From: Branchipolynoe longqiensis
Lineage: Eukaryota; Annelida; Polychaeta; Phyllodocida; Polynoidae
Length of the DNA stretch: 64,000 bases
Reading direction: 5' to 3'
NCBI GenBank assembly: GCA_030323885.1
Contig: CM059187.1
Span: 132,768,029-132,832,028, forward strand
Shown: positions 1 to 10,608 of the stretch, piece by piece
Position numbering within the stretch: position 1 is the first letter of the stretch
Layout: the number at the start of each line of letters is the position of its first letter
The notes under the pieces: model-generated
Databases searched by the model: none
Told to the model about the DNA's origin: nothing
Seen by the model: only the letters and a program-made list of their open reading frames with translations
Program-made: the position numbers and the translations under genes

Positions 1-104
1 TAGAGATAAAGCAAACGAGACAATGAGAGAGAGAGAAGGAGAGAGAAAGTGAGTACTGTGGACATTTTCCAAGCCACCCAGCACTTACTGCTCCCTACTG
101 TGTT

Positions 105-250
105 TTTTTTGGTAAATATTTATATTCATTTGAATACAGTCTTTTTTCACTGCCGAGGCATTGGTCTTCCGGTGATGCTTAACTTCAGTCATTTACACTA
201 TTTAATTACAAGAACAATTTTAAGATAATAAAATATTGTTATTACATTCA
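105..250 (-). mobile_element. LINE 3' tail fragment (tail family 3)
   Basis: Poly-T followed by 'ggtaaatat-tatt', a 'tgccgaggcattggtcttcc' stretch and more A/T-rich sequence. Near-identical tails lie at 5203-5290, 17823-17900, 31620-31900, 39078-39190 and 62560-62865. The poly-T at the low-coordinate side indicates a minus-strand retroposed 3' end. No coding part is present. Confidence 0.5.
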
Positions 251-469
251 GCTAATTGAGAGTTTGTGTTATATCTGGTCAGATGATGCATTCAGTGTAT
301 GCATTTTAATGTAGGTGGTTCCTTATAGTTAATTTTCTATGCAGGGGTATGACAGTGTAGTCTGGCTTTAGATATGATCACTATTTCTATCTTATCCCTG
401 TCACCGAAGGTCAATCGTGCAATAAAACCTCCACACATTTATATTACCCATCAATGGACCTTCCCCACT

Positions 470-800
470 ACCATTCATCCATCCTCTCACCCACCCACTC
501 TCCCACCCACTCACCCACTCTCCCACCCACTCACCCACCCACTCATCCACCTCCCCACTTTCATTATCCACTTTCTTTCTCCACCTACTCATCCAACCCA
601 CTCACCCTCATAACCAGCTTTATACCCATCCACTCATCCACCCTCCCGCATACTCACTTACACACCCATCCTTTCACGTGCATACTCAGCCATTCACCCA
701 CTCACCCACTTACTCACCCACACTTCCACCCTTACACCCTCCAACCCCGACCCACCCATCCACTCATTCACCTCCCCACTTTCACTATCCACTCTCTTTC
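470..800. repeat. C-rich CACCC/CACTC minisatellite, left block
   Basis: Irregular tandem words of the type CCCACCCACTCA. Bases 598-747 are about 94% identical to 3131-3280 on the far side of the LINE, so this block and the one at 3100 were one array or are duplicates. Open frames over this block (threonine/histidine/proline rich) are repeat artefacts. Confidence 0.85.
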
Positions 801-823
801 TTTTTCTTCTTTTTCTTTGTTGG

Positions 824-3093
824 CTGTATTTATACTGTCCACAGCATATAAGCCTTGGAATTCAGGCAGGTTTTTAATGCTGGCCAGCTGTAGTGTTGGT
901 GTTATCTTTTCACACAGTAGCTGCTGATAAGGTATTTGATTGCCTGCATTTCAGCAGCAGATAGATAGTTGGTTGGTCTGGTTAGTAGTCTATATTAATT
1001 CTTTTGGATTTTCTTGGCATATATGTGTTTAATTTTTTCTACTCTTACTACTAGACTAGCCTACTCCTATTTAGATATCATAGGCTTGTACGTAGCTGTG
1101 TGGTGTGCTATCTGGCTACTTTTGGCATGGTTACCTTCCATTGGGTGTCCCGCTGGTGGGCCGTGACATATCACATGCCCCTTCGCAATACAGCTTAGTT
1201 TGGGTTTCCTAGCCTTATTTTGCACAGATATTTTTTGTATGTTTTTAGGTCAGGAATTTGTCGTTCCTTTACTGTTTGGGCATTCCACACCTTGGCAGCC
1301 ATTTCCAGCATGCTTCTCTCGTGAGCTTTTATTTGGCTTCTGGCCTGCTTTAGTAGTGGCGCATTATTTGCCCTAATAGCCCTTTGTGGTTTTGTTAGGA
1401 GTTTATTGTCTTGACTATAGCTGTATGCTAATGTTTTCAAATGAATTATTCTCCTATTTTCTAGCAATTTTACTTTGGTTCTTTTGTGTATGGTGGGGTG
1501 CAGCTTGTCTACTCTGAGGCAGATTTTCAGGGCTTTGTTCTGTAGTGTTTGCAGTTTTTTTAGAAGTTCTTTTTTCGCACCCATGTAGTTTACATCTTCA
1601 TAGTCAAAATACGGGAGCACCATGCCTTTGAAGATTTTTATTGACATTTCTTGTGTCATGTAGTCTCTTAGCTTTGCAAATAGCCACAGTTTGTGGTTTA
1701 CCTTTTGGACAATTTTATTTATACATAGGTTGTAGTTTAATTGGCTGTCCAACTCAAGGCCTAGGTATTTGTAATGGTCTACATTTTCTAGTGTTTGGTT
1801 TCCTAGCTTACAGTGTAGTTTTCTTTCTGGCATTTGTTTATGCGAGAAGAGAACTGTTTTTAACTTGCTTGTGTTGATGGTAATTTTGTTGGATTCACAC
1901 CATTCATCCAGTTTTAGTAGGAGCTTGTTTAGTTTAGTTACTACCTCCTCTTCTGTGGTGCCATTTGCATATATGACTGTGTCATCTGCCTATAGTTGGA
2001 GGCATTTGGTTTGCAACCATTTTTCAAGATCGCTTATGTAGATTATAAAGAGCAGTGGCCCTAACACTGACCCTTCGGGTACACCACATGTGACAGGTTG
2101 GTTGTCTGATAGTGTATTGTTTATTTTTGTTTTCTGTTGCCTGTTGTTCAGGTAGCATTTTATCCAGTCCATAGTGTTGGATTTTATGCCCATGGATTCT
2201 AGTTTTTCCAGTAGTATATTATGGTCTACTGTATCAAATGCTTTGCTGAAGTCAATGAAGGCTGCTCGAACTAATTGTTTTTGGTTCATTGATGCCAGTA
2301 TGTCATTTGTTAGGTTAGCTATTGTTTTAGATGTGGAGTGCAGTTTCCTGAAACCGCCTTGTATAGCATATAATTTTTTCCCAGGTGTTCATTTATGGGT
2401 CTATGTAACACTTTTTCAATGAGCTTGCCTGGGGTTTGAAGAATCGATATTGGCCTGTAGTTTCCCATGTTTTGTTTGTCTCCACTTTTGTGAATAGGGG
2501 TAATGGTTGCCAATTTCCAGGCTGAGATAAAACGCCCCTGTTCAAAGGAGTCGGGATGGCTTGGAGTGCCTCTTTCAGTATTTTGGTTGGTATTTCATCT
2601 ATTCCACTTGGTTTATTTGTGTCTACGTCATTTATTAATTTTTTTACTTCTACTATATTTGTTTTGAAGGTGGGGATTTCATTCTGCACGGTATATGATC
2701 TATTTTCCCACCTTTTAAAAAAGATTTCTGACAGCTTTTGTCCTATTGTGGCAAAGTGTATGTTCAGTTTGTTTGCTGCATCTTTGTCTGTGAGCATTGT
2801 CCATTCGTTATCTTGGAAGTTTGTGTGCTCTTCTTTGTTATTTTTTGGGAATAATAGGTTTACATTTTCCCAGAATCTGTTTGTATTGCTTCCCCAGTCT
2901 TTGTCCTGCTTTATTATGTATTTCTTTTTTGCTGTTCTCACAGCTTTGAGAGAGTTGTTTCTGGTGATATGGTAGGCCAGTTTGTCTTCTGTAGTTTATG
3001 TGAGCTTTGCTTTATTACCCAGTTTATTTTTGGCTATGATGAGCATTAGCAGGTCATTGTCTACCCAGGGGTCCTGTTTTTTTTGGTATTTTC
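824..3093 (-). mobile_element. Degenerate non-LTR retrotransposon (LINE), 5' truncated
   Basis: The minus strand carries a LINE whose 3' end is near 824 and whose 5' end stops near 3093, in the linker between endonuclease and reverse transcriptase; no endonuclease is present. The 3' UTR (about 824-1190) matches 39283-39655 almost base for base, including the phrase on 'ggccgtgacatatcacatg'. Its last 60 bases resemble the tails at 31015 and 50511. The element is flanked on both sides by the same C-rich minisatellite. Family features point to the CR1/L2/Jockey group; the exact clade is not determined. Confidence 0.85.
1195..3075 (-). pseudogene. Reverse transcriptase ORF of the LINE, broken
   Basis: Reading the minus strand, RT landmarks appear in order: linker with DPWVDNDLL near 3070, NKPSGIDEIPTKIL near 2600, NYRPISIL near 2470, FIDFSKAFDTVDH near 2250, GVPEGSVLGPLLF near 2080, ADDTVIY near 1980, YLGLEL near 1760, then a C-terminal thumb region ending at 1195. 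At least four lesions break it: TAA at 2996-2998, frame changes near 2530 and near 2360, and TAG at 1990-1992. The TAG replaces the tyrosine codon of the YADD catalytic box, so both aspartates remain downstream of a stop. It would normally make cDNA at a nicked target site; here it is a fossil. Confidence 0.85.
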
Positions 3094-3099
3094 TTTTCT

Positions 3100-3290
3100 T
3101 CACCCACTCATCCCACTACCCACTCTCCCACCCACTCACCCTCCTAACCAGCTTCATACCCACCCACTCATCCACCCTCCCGCATACTCACTTACCCACC
3201 CATCTTTCACGTGCATACTCAGCCATTCACCCACTCACCCACTTACTCACCCACCCTTCCACCCTTACACCCTCCCACCCTCCCACCCAG
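3100..3290. repeat. C-rich CACCC minisatellite, right block
   Basis: Same words as 470-800. The segment 3131-3280 repeats 598-747 with a handful of differences, so the LINE lies between two copies. Confidence 0.85.
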
Positions 3291-3301
3291 AATCTGAACG
3301 A

Positions 3302-4481
3302 ATGCGATGGGCGAATCGGTAAGAACCGTGGCTTCTCATGCGCAAAGTTGGGAGTTCGAATCCCAGCCGAGTCAAACCAATGACGTACAAAATTGAGACT
3401 TCTCACTACGGGTCCTAGCTTGGTGCTCGGCATTACTAGAATATGTCAAAGACTGGTTATTGCTCATGGGGCTGTCACACTACGGCGTATGGCGTTAGCG
3501 TATGCAGACGTATGCGGCTTTCGAGCCATATGCCATCATACGCTACGCATAGGTTGGGCATATGCCGTATACGCTCGTCATAAGCCGTCATACGCCGTCT
3601 CGTCCAACAATTTTTGTGCATGCTCAAAATGGGCAGGGTATGGCAGCGTGTGGGTCATACACTGCTCATATGCTAGACGTACGCTATGCATATGCCGGCA
3701 TAGGTTACACACAGGTTAGGGGTACATTGGCGTATGTTGCACAGACACCCTCTGGGTGTCTCTGGCGTACCCCCAATGTTCTGTAATGGGCTCTCACAGT
3801 ACGGCGTTTGGCGTTAGCGTATGGGTTTTCGCCCCATATGCCATCATACGCTACGCATAGGTTAGGCATAGGTTGGGCATATGCCATATACACTCGTCAT
3901 ATGCCATCATACACCATCATATGCCGTCTTTTACTCCCGTCCGTCCAACAATTGTTTTGCATGCTCAAAATGTTCAGTGTCTGGCAGCATATGGTTCATA
4001 AGCTGCTCATACACTAGACGTACGCTATGCATACGCCGGCATAGGTTACGCATAGGTTGAGGGTACATCAGCATAGGTTGGGCATATGCTGAACTTGTCA
4101 ATCAGAACCGTCAAACCACATCACTGTATGCTGCGCATAGGTCGGGTTACGCTTTGCATACGTCGATATACGGTGGGGATACGGTAGCCATACGACAGGC
4201 ATATGCTACGCGTACGTTTCATACATCGCTGGAGTGCAAAAAGGCCAGCGTACGACGGCGTATGAAGTTTTTCAAATTATAGTGACACGTTACGCATACG
4301 CCGCCGCCATACGTCGTAATGTGTCAGGCCCATAAGTGTCATAATATGACTGAATGGGATGTCGAGTCATGGTGACACAGCCTGATCTCTCAGTGGCGCA
4401 GCACTATAAAGTAACTGTGAGTGTGCACTGTCACAAGTGGGTACCCCTCCAGATATGATGTTTCTATGACTTAAAATAACA
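3302..4481 (+). mobile_element. SINE-A, split in two by an inserted TIR element
   Basis: The tRNA-like head (A-box-like 'gggcgaatcgg', B box 'gagttcgaatccc') and body run to 3467. The remaining body and tail ('gactgaatggg', 'gcagcactataaag', 'ctgtcacaagtggg') resume at 4331. Joining the halves restores the order found in intact copies such as 13874-14231. The trinucleotide CAT occurs at both junctions (3465-3467 and 4331-4333), consistent with a target-site duplication. Confidence 0.8.
3468..4330. mobile_element. TIR element A with CGTATG/CATACG vocabulary
   Basis: The ends are GGGGCTGTCACACTACGGCG and, inverted on the right, a close relative (GGCCTGACACATTACGACG). Almost the whole interior is built from short words CATACG, CGTATG, TACGCATA and CATATGCC on both strands. 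A second start-like phrase ('ctctcacagtacggcg') near 3792 and two copies of the central 'tgcatgctcaaaa' motif (3617-3629 and 3958-3970) indicate an internal tandem duplication. No coding potential. It interrupts a SINE, which shows mobility. I infer a non-autonomous DNA transposon; the superfamily is unknown. Confidence 0.75.
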
Positions 4482-5041
4482 AGCAACAATCCACCCAGAA
4501 TCAATATTATTCAGTGTGTCTTTAAACAGTATCTGTCTATAATTCATACCCATCTCACCAATTATATTTAGTAGAGAACACATCTTTTCAATCTATTGTC
4601 AAATCTTCAACAGTAACAGGTTCTATTAAAATGACTTAGTATTCTCTTCTATGCAGCAACAAGTGCTCAATAAGATGTAGAATCAAATTTATATAGTTTT
4701 AAACAAATTTGAAATGTTGATCCTTTCATCGCACTATGCAGCTTTAACCCCTACGTACATTTGAAATTACAAATAGTTATATAAAAAATGATTACAAAAA
4801 TGATTTTTTTTCTTTAGTATCCTCGAGTGTTGGCCTAGGGCTGAGCAGTTCTGTCTGACTTCCGACTTAAGTAGAAGAGAATACTAAGTCATTTTAATAG
4901 AACCCGTTACTGTTGAAGATTTGACAGTAGATTGAAAAGATGTGTTCTCTACTAAATATAATTGGTGAGATGGGTATGAATTATAGACAGATACTGTTTA
5001 GAGACACTGAATAATATTGCTTCTGGGTGGATTGTTGCTTG
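4480..5041. mobile_element. Foldback element, about 170-bp inverted arms
   Basis: Bases 4480-4650 and 4873-5041 are inverted copies with few mismatches; between them lie about 220 bases. The arm sequence ('ctattaaaatgacttagt', 'cttcaacagtaacagg') is also found inside the TTAA-ended elements at 30163-31415 and 41696-42029, and 'cactatgcagctttaa' near 4745 matches their termini. So this is a rearranged member of that family. Confidence 0.75.
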
Positions 5042-5168
5042 TAGATTACAGAAATGATTTTAGATTACAAAAATGATTTTGTAGATTACAAAAATGATTT
5101 TTTTTCTTCAGTATCCTCGAGTGTTGCCCTAGGGCTGAGCAGTTCTGTCTGACTTCCGACTTAAGTAG
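4790..5168 (+). repeat. Direct repeat pair, 85 bp
   Basis: 4790-4874 and 5084-5168 are direct copies with about two differences, containing 'tcctcgagtgtt' and 'cttccgacttaagtag'. One copy lies just inside the right foldback arm and the other just outside it, so the arm is bracketed by the repeat. Confidence 0.8.
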
Positions 5169-5202
5169 TTTTTACAGGGGTAGGTTTTTTCCCCTTCTTT
5201 TT

Positions 5203-5290
5203 GGTAAATTAACTTTTATTCATATATATCCTTTGTCAGGGCCGTAGCATTGGTATTCCAACTGCAAGGTATATATGAGACTGTCTCAAA
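5203..5290 (-). mobile_element. LINE 3' tail fragment (tail family 3)
   Basis: Starts with 'ctttttggtaaatt', contains 'tttgtcagggccgtagcattggt', diverged from the tail at 31620-31900. Tail only. Confidence 0.4.
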
Positions 5291-5569
5291 AAGGTGCTAA
5301 GCAATATGGGACAAAACTTTGTCCATTGTAACGATCAACATATTATCTGCTTATGCATTTGCTCAGGATAAACTGATTTGTTTTTACATGGTGTTTCATA
5401 ATCCCAATATAATACATATTGATTTGAAGCAAAGGTCCTTGTGTTTTCAGTGTAACCGTTTCTGCGCTGTTTTCTGTCAATCATTACAATGGACAAAATA
5501 AAAAGTGTTATCACATTTTGAGACATGCTCATATAGGTATTGACACAAATTCTTTACATGGTTTATAAT
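5291..5569. other. Unassigned A/T-rich sequence
   Basis: Nothing recognised on either strand. Short open frames of 60-65 codons have no visible domain or splice context. Confidence 0.4.
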
Positions 5570-7060
5570 GTGTGGTATAATATAGTATGTTCATTTATAA
5601 CACGCTAGTACTGCACTAGAGTTAATTACTTCAAACATGCTGCTGCTTTGACTGGGAAGAGTTTACTTATAGAAGACATGTGTGGCAGTAGATCGGTGAT
5701 TACTTCTAACATTTACTGGGCTGTGTTTTCCTATAACACGTTGGCGTTGCACTAAATCTGATTACCTCAGACATGCTTATTATCTTTTCTGGAGATGTTT
5801 TCACTTATAGAACACTTAGTTTGCTTGTTGGAGTTTTACATCTTGGCAACATCTAAGGTCATATCAGGATGGGCACCAACTTCTGACAGTGCACACTCAT
5901 GGTGACTTTATAGTGCTGCCCCACTGGGAAATCTGGCCACTGGCATCATGACCTGATATCCCACTCAATCACATTGTACTGACACTGAGCTAACCAGTCC
6001 TTGTCCTATCCTATTACTGCCAAGCACCAGACTAGGAAGCGACATTTGATAAGTCACCGGTTTGACTCGACTGATAACCAAACTCCAGACAATCCGCATG
6101 CGAGGCCCGAATATTTGAGTGGTCTAGCTAGCGCCTCTTACTTCTACAATACTGCTGCTTTTACTTGGGCGTGCTAACTTATAGAACACTCCAGCTGATT
6201 ACCTTCAATATGTCGCTGCTTTGACTGGCATATGTCTAGTTGTACCACACTACTATTGCACTAGGGTGAATGAATGCATTGTTTGTTGGGGCTTTGCATC
6301 CTAGCAACATCTAAAGACACATCTCCGGCTGATTACCTTCAATATGTCGCTGCTTTGACTGGCGTGTGTCTAGTTGTACCACACTACTATTGCACTAGGG
6401 TGAATGAATGCATTGTTTGTTGGGGTTTTACATCCTAGCAAACACAAAAGTCAGATCTCCAGCTGATTACCTTCAATATGTCGCTACTTTGACTGGCGTG
6501 TGTCTAGCTGTACCACACTACTATTGCACTAGGGTGAATGAATGCATTGTTTGTTGGGGTTTTACATCCTAGCAAACACTAAAGTCAGATCTCCAGCTGA
6601 TTACCTTCAATATGTCGCTACTTTGACTGGCGTGTGTCTAGTTGTACGACACTAGTCTTTCACTGGGGTGAATGAATGCATTGTTTGTTGGGGCTTTACA
6701 TCCTAGCAACATCTAAAGACACATCTCTGGCTGATTACCTTCAATATGTCGCTGCTTTGACTAAGGTGTGCCTAGTTGTACGACACTAGTCTTTCACTGG
6801 GGTGAATGAATGCATTGTTTGTTGGGGCTTTCCATGCTAGCAACATCTAAGGTCAGATCTCCAGCTGATTACCTTCAATATGTCGCTACTTTGACTGGTG
6901 TGTGTCTAGTTGTACCACACTACTATTGCACTGGGGTGAATGAATGCATTGTTTGTTGGGGTCTTACATCCTAGCAACATCTAAAGACACATCGCCAACC
7001 TATCACCTACAATATGCTGCTGCTGTGACTGGGGGGATACTAAGTTGTGTCTCGCTAATA
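5570..7060 (+). repeat. 134-bp satellite, about 6.5 regular units plus decayed flank
   Basis: The phrase 'ctgattaccttcaatatg' starts at 6195, 6329, 6463, 6597, 6731 and 6865, an exact 134-bp step each time, followed by a degenerate seventh near 6999. Each unit also holds 'ttacatcctagcaacatcta', which is the minus-strand start of a SINE-A tail. Decayed relatives of the unit occur upstream from about 5625, interrupted by a SINE at 5826. Confidence 0.9.
5826..6124 (-). mobile_element. SINE-A copy, nearly full length
   Basis: Reads in inverted order tail ('ttacatcttggcaacatc'), body ('tgctgccccactggga', 'actgacactgagctaacc'), then 'gtttgactcgac' and the degraded tRNA-like head. Inserted in the decayed part of the 134-bp satellite. 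Confidence 0.8.
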
Positions 7061-7199
7061 TTGCACTGGGATGCCGCGTGCATGCGCTGTGTTACAACAT
7101 CCTAAACCCACACCACACCATAATGGCCTGCTCGGCTGTGACACACTTGGCTACGCTGAGCTGAGCCTACAGCCCAATGCCTGGTGCACCAGGCGTTGG

Positions 7200-7660
7200 A
7201 CGGCTGGAGAGAGAGAGAGAGGGTGGGAGGAGGCGGTGTTGATGTATGACTGTGGCCCTCCAGTGTTTCCTGATGCGATGACAGCCGGTGACATTGGGCT
7301 TTTCGCGCAGACTGCGAATGGGGTTGGCAGTTATCGGGCGTTATGGATGAAAAGGGGGCTGATAGCTGCCTCTGCCCACCTACTCTGCATCTCCTTCTCT
7401 CCTTCCCTCCTTCCCCTCCTCCCATCCTCTCCCCACCCCCTCGCTCTCTTTCTTCCTCCCACCTCGCCATCTCCCCCACAGTGGGAGTGCAGCCAGCTGA
7501 TTGCCTGTGGGTAGTAGACACCAACCCTCCCACTCCCTGTTCTCCCCCCCCCCCCCCCCCCCCCCCCCTTCCGATCGATGCATAGCTGATTCCCCGTCCT
7601 AAATTTCCCCGGGTTTGGCAAGCTCCCCCCCCCCCCCTCCCAGACCTCCCCACTCCAACC
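7200..7660. repeat. GA, CT and poly-C low-complexity block
   Basis: Short (GA)n near 7210, pyrimidine-rich sequence 7390-7480, a poly-C run near 7545-7567 and another near 7625-7640. Open frames here are proline/serine or glycine/arginine rich on opposite strands, as expected from homopolymer tracts. Confidence 0.8.
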
Positions 7661-7747
7661 TCTCAGCCTCCACTGCCTAACACCTCCACACCTACAATGT
7701 CTGCTTCAACGTAGCTCCAAGCTTTCAGACTGGTTCATCCTAGCATA

Positions 7748-7935
7748 TAACTGGTTAGCTCAGTGTCAGGATAATGTGACTGAGTGGGATATCGGATCTT
7801 GATGCCGCCGGCCTGATTTCCCCGGGGAGCAGCATTTTAAATTTGCCATGAGTGCGCACTGTCGCAAGTCGGGACCCGTCCTGATATGACCTTAGATGTT
7901 ACCAGGAGGTAAAACTCCAACAACCAATCAATCCT
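7748..7935 (+). mobile_element. SINE-A copy, 5' truncated
   Basis: Begins in the body at 'aactggttagctcagtgtc' and continues to the tail 'gatatgaccttagatgtt' and an 'aactccaacaaccaatc' end. The tRNA-like head is absent. Confidence 0.85.
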
Positions 7936-8489
7936 ATCACATACTATTCAAGACTGCTTACTCCCCCCACCTACACCCTTTCATACAGGCTGACCTAACC
8001 CTAAACTCCGATCCCTCCCTAAACACTCTCATTCTTCCACTTCCTCCCCCCCCCCTCTCATCTCCCCTCCACCAGCACCCTCGCCATTTTCCTAGCACTA
8101 ATTAAAAAAAACGGACCATCGCTGTGATTCGCATTCCTAAACAAGTGGCATGAGATACTTTACCTCTCCATCTAATCCTTTTTACACTCACTGTAAGCAA
8201 ATTATCTAGGCTGAAAAAAGGGGATGTTAACCAGTTATCTGGGCTGAATTAAACGGAGTTAGTTAGATATCTGGGCTTAGGAAGCAAAACAAGGTGTTAT
8301 CTATCTTTAGCGATTATATACTAAGTTTAATTACTAGTAACCCACAGAGTAGGTTTTCCCACACTCAATAGCAAAGTCTGACATATAATAATAATAATAG
8401 TAATAGACAATGCAAACAAATAATGCAGAAATGTAAACCACCACATATCATCAAATACCCTATAATACTAAGACGCCTCACTCCCTATC
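7936..8489. other. Unassigned sequence
   Basis: C-rich near 8040, (ATA)n near 8387. No repeat family or reading frame recognised. Confidence 0.4.
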
Positions 8490-9476
8490 TTTCCCATGGT
8501 TATGTAAATTTTGCAGTGCCACCTTGTGGTGGGTTTGGTCAGCCGGATGCTGGTTGGTGTTTGCCGATTAACCTGTATTTGGAGATACGGGCTACTCGCC
8601 ATGGCAGACCGCGAATGCCCAAACATTCACGGGCGACGGGGTTTTCGGCCGTAAAGCGTTGCTAGGAGACGCGAATAGCGTCTCGCCTGGCAACGAAAGG
8701 GGGTCGGGCGTTCGGGGCCAGACCGATCAGACGTGCTTTATGACGCTCTGATGTTTTAGCCGAGTTTTAGGTCTATATTATCGAAATTCTAAAGTTGTTT
8801 TACATTAAACATTACGGGAAGGGTTCGAACGATATTCTATACTGTGTCCTACCACGAATGTTAGTTTGGCTAAGAATAAACAAAGCCGTGAGCTCTTGGA
8901 AAAGTTGATTGGAACGTTCCTTGCATTCTTTACTATCCTCCAGTTTTCTATGGAGTAAACCGCTATGGTCGAATCTAACATTGGAATACTTTATATATAT
9001 ATAATTAAGGGCCTTAAGCCTGACTAGGCCTTATGCTGCTACTTAGCCCATCTGCGGGGAGATTAAAATGGACATTAATAGCATTAACGTACCGATCTTT
9101 CAGGCTGAAATAAGACAGTAACGTAGGCTGATTATCAGTGACAGTAGCAGAGACACTAGCGCCTCTGCTTAGTTCTGGATCCATTTAAACATATTAAATA
9201 CACCGTTCGGCGAGGAGACCAGCCAGTTAGTTGAAACAATACAATACATGCTTTGTACTAAACATATTACGGGCGGAGGCAAATCTCCGTATTTAGGCGA
9301 TAATCTGGCTAGCCGACTGTAGCCCGAGAAGTACACCGACAGACACGGACTACCTGCAGACGGGACGAGGGGCAGCAGCGGCCCGCGGCCGGCCCGAGAA
9401 ATTCACATGGAAATAATTATATAAATTAACACGAAGGCTTGCCTTTGGCGGGGGCGGATTAGCGCGACGGTTAAAC
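8490..9476 (+). mobile_element. Probable 5' LTR and flank of the LTR retrotransposon
   Basis: Placed here because a primer-binding site starts at 9477 and an LTR must end just before it. TATA-like 'tttatatatatataat' lies near 8990 and an 'aataaa' near 8875. I could not find the TG start or the CA end, and there is no second LTR in the window to compare, so the left limit is arbitrary. Confidence 0.35.
8657..8695. promoter_or_regulatory. Imperfect inverted repeat with GTTGC/GCAAC half-sites
   Basis: Left arm CGTTGCTAGGAGACGC and right arm GCGTCTCGCCTGGCAACG pair except for a mismatch and a two-base bulge, with a GAATA loop. It sits in the presumed U3. Binding by an RFX-like factor is only suggested by the half-sites. 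Confidence 0.3.
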
Positions 9477-9494
9477 TGGTGCCGTGACCAGGAT
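9477..9494 (+). promoter_or_regulatory. Primer-binding site, tRNA-His type
   Basis: TGGTGCCGTGACCAGGAT is complementary at 17 of 18 positions to the 3' end of a typical animal tRNA-His, including CCA. It marks the LTR/leader boundary and the start of minus-strand cDNA synthesis. The gag frame begins about 1.1 kb downstream, a long leader. Confidence 0.75.
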
Positions 9495-10608
9495 AGTAAG
9501 GAGTGTAATACCTTCTAATTTGCTTTTAATACGCGAATTATTGAAAGAAAAACGGTGTTTTGTCTTTGTTGACATCTCACTCGTTTCTGACAGTGACAGC
9601 GGCTCCTGCCTTGACGTTTCACGCCGTAACATGGCGGTTTAGGGAATACCCGAGGTTGCATTAATAATGGAGAAATAATAGTGTTCAACTAAATTGGTAT
9701 TCCTGGTTTTCTTTGGCGGCTAGTCGTATTAATTTTACTGTGAGGGCTAAAAGCCTTAGGGCCACAGTCGGGTGGTAAGGCGTCAGGCGCCCACCCAACA
9801 TAACTACGTTACCCTTGTGTTGCTCTGAACGGATAGAGTCGAATAGGCGAGGATTAGCTACCCCAGCATAAGGCAATAACGGACGTTATATTTGGTTACA
9901 TTTATTAAATAAAACAGAACAAATTAGCTACTGCGGCTCGCCGACATTAGGGTCGGTTCTAATCGAATGTTTAGTTGGCCGGAGGCAGATAGCTTTGAAC
10001 TAGCCGCTTTTTTCCATTTGTTACAGTATCTCCTAGCGACGGGGCGCGTCGCGGAGAGAGGTGACGTCAGGACGTATGTTTGGAACCTCAGCGCAGACGT
10101 TTATGGGACTGCAGACTAGTTGGTCGACCCGTAACGCTGCTCCACTGTTTTTGGTTTATAGTCTATTATTATAAAGGTTAGGCTAACCTAAAAACAAGTA
10201 AGGGGTATTTCTTCACCTTTCGGTGGTAGGTATCTAAAAAAAAAAAGGAAAAAAAAACATAACTGTAAACTGAGGTAGTCGAAAATTTACGCGTGTTTAT
10301 AATAACGGGAAAATAGCAAGAAAGGACTAAGGTAAAGGAATACTAATATCAGGGAATATTACTGTTAATTTCCTTTAGTCGCTCATTTCTTTGTATATCC
10401 TTTCGGTAATTTACATTTTTTTTTGGGGAATTAAAAGTTTTATATAAATTTTAGAAGTAGCCTAATTCGGTGGTAGGACATAGCCGAATATAGATAAATC
10501 GCGTTTCCGGGCGACGGCGAAAGCACGGCGAGGAAGCACCCGGACTTAACTGTCCCCGTGTCTGCTCGCCGCAGCTGCCTGCGGTCGGCAGGAAATGTGG
10601 ATAGGGAC
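9495..10608 (+). other. Leader between primer-binding site and gag
   Basis: No frame longer than about 100 codons on the plus strand; several in-frame stops before 10558. It probably holds packaging and translation signals, none of which I can identify. A-rich runs near 10235 and T-rich runs near 10418. Confidence 0.4.

Noticed and set aside
6183..7060. CRISPR-like regular repeats
   Set aside because: Units are 134 bp of continuous repeat without unique spacers, in a eukaryotic genome; it is a satellite.
8657..8695. An RFX X-box promoter
   Set aside because: Half-sites are present but spacing is far too wide; kept only as an inverted repeat.
10558..10608. GTG at 10558 as gag start
   Set aside because: A eukaryotic element is expected to start at ATG; the first in-frame ATG is 10609.
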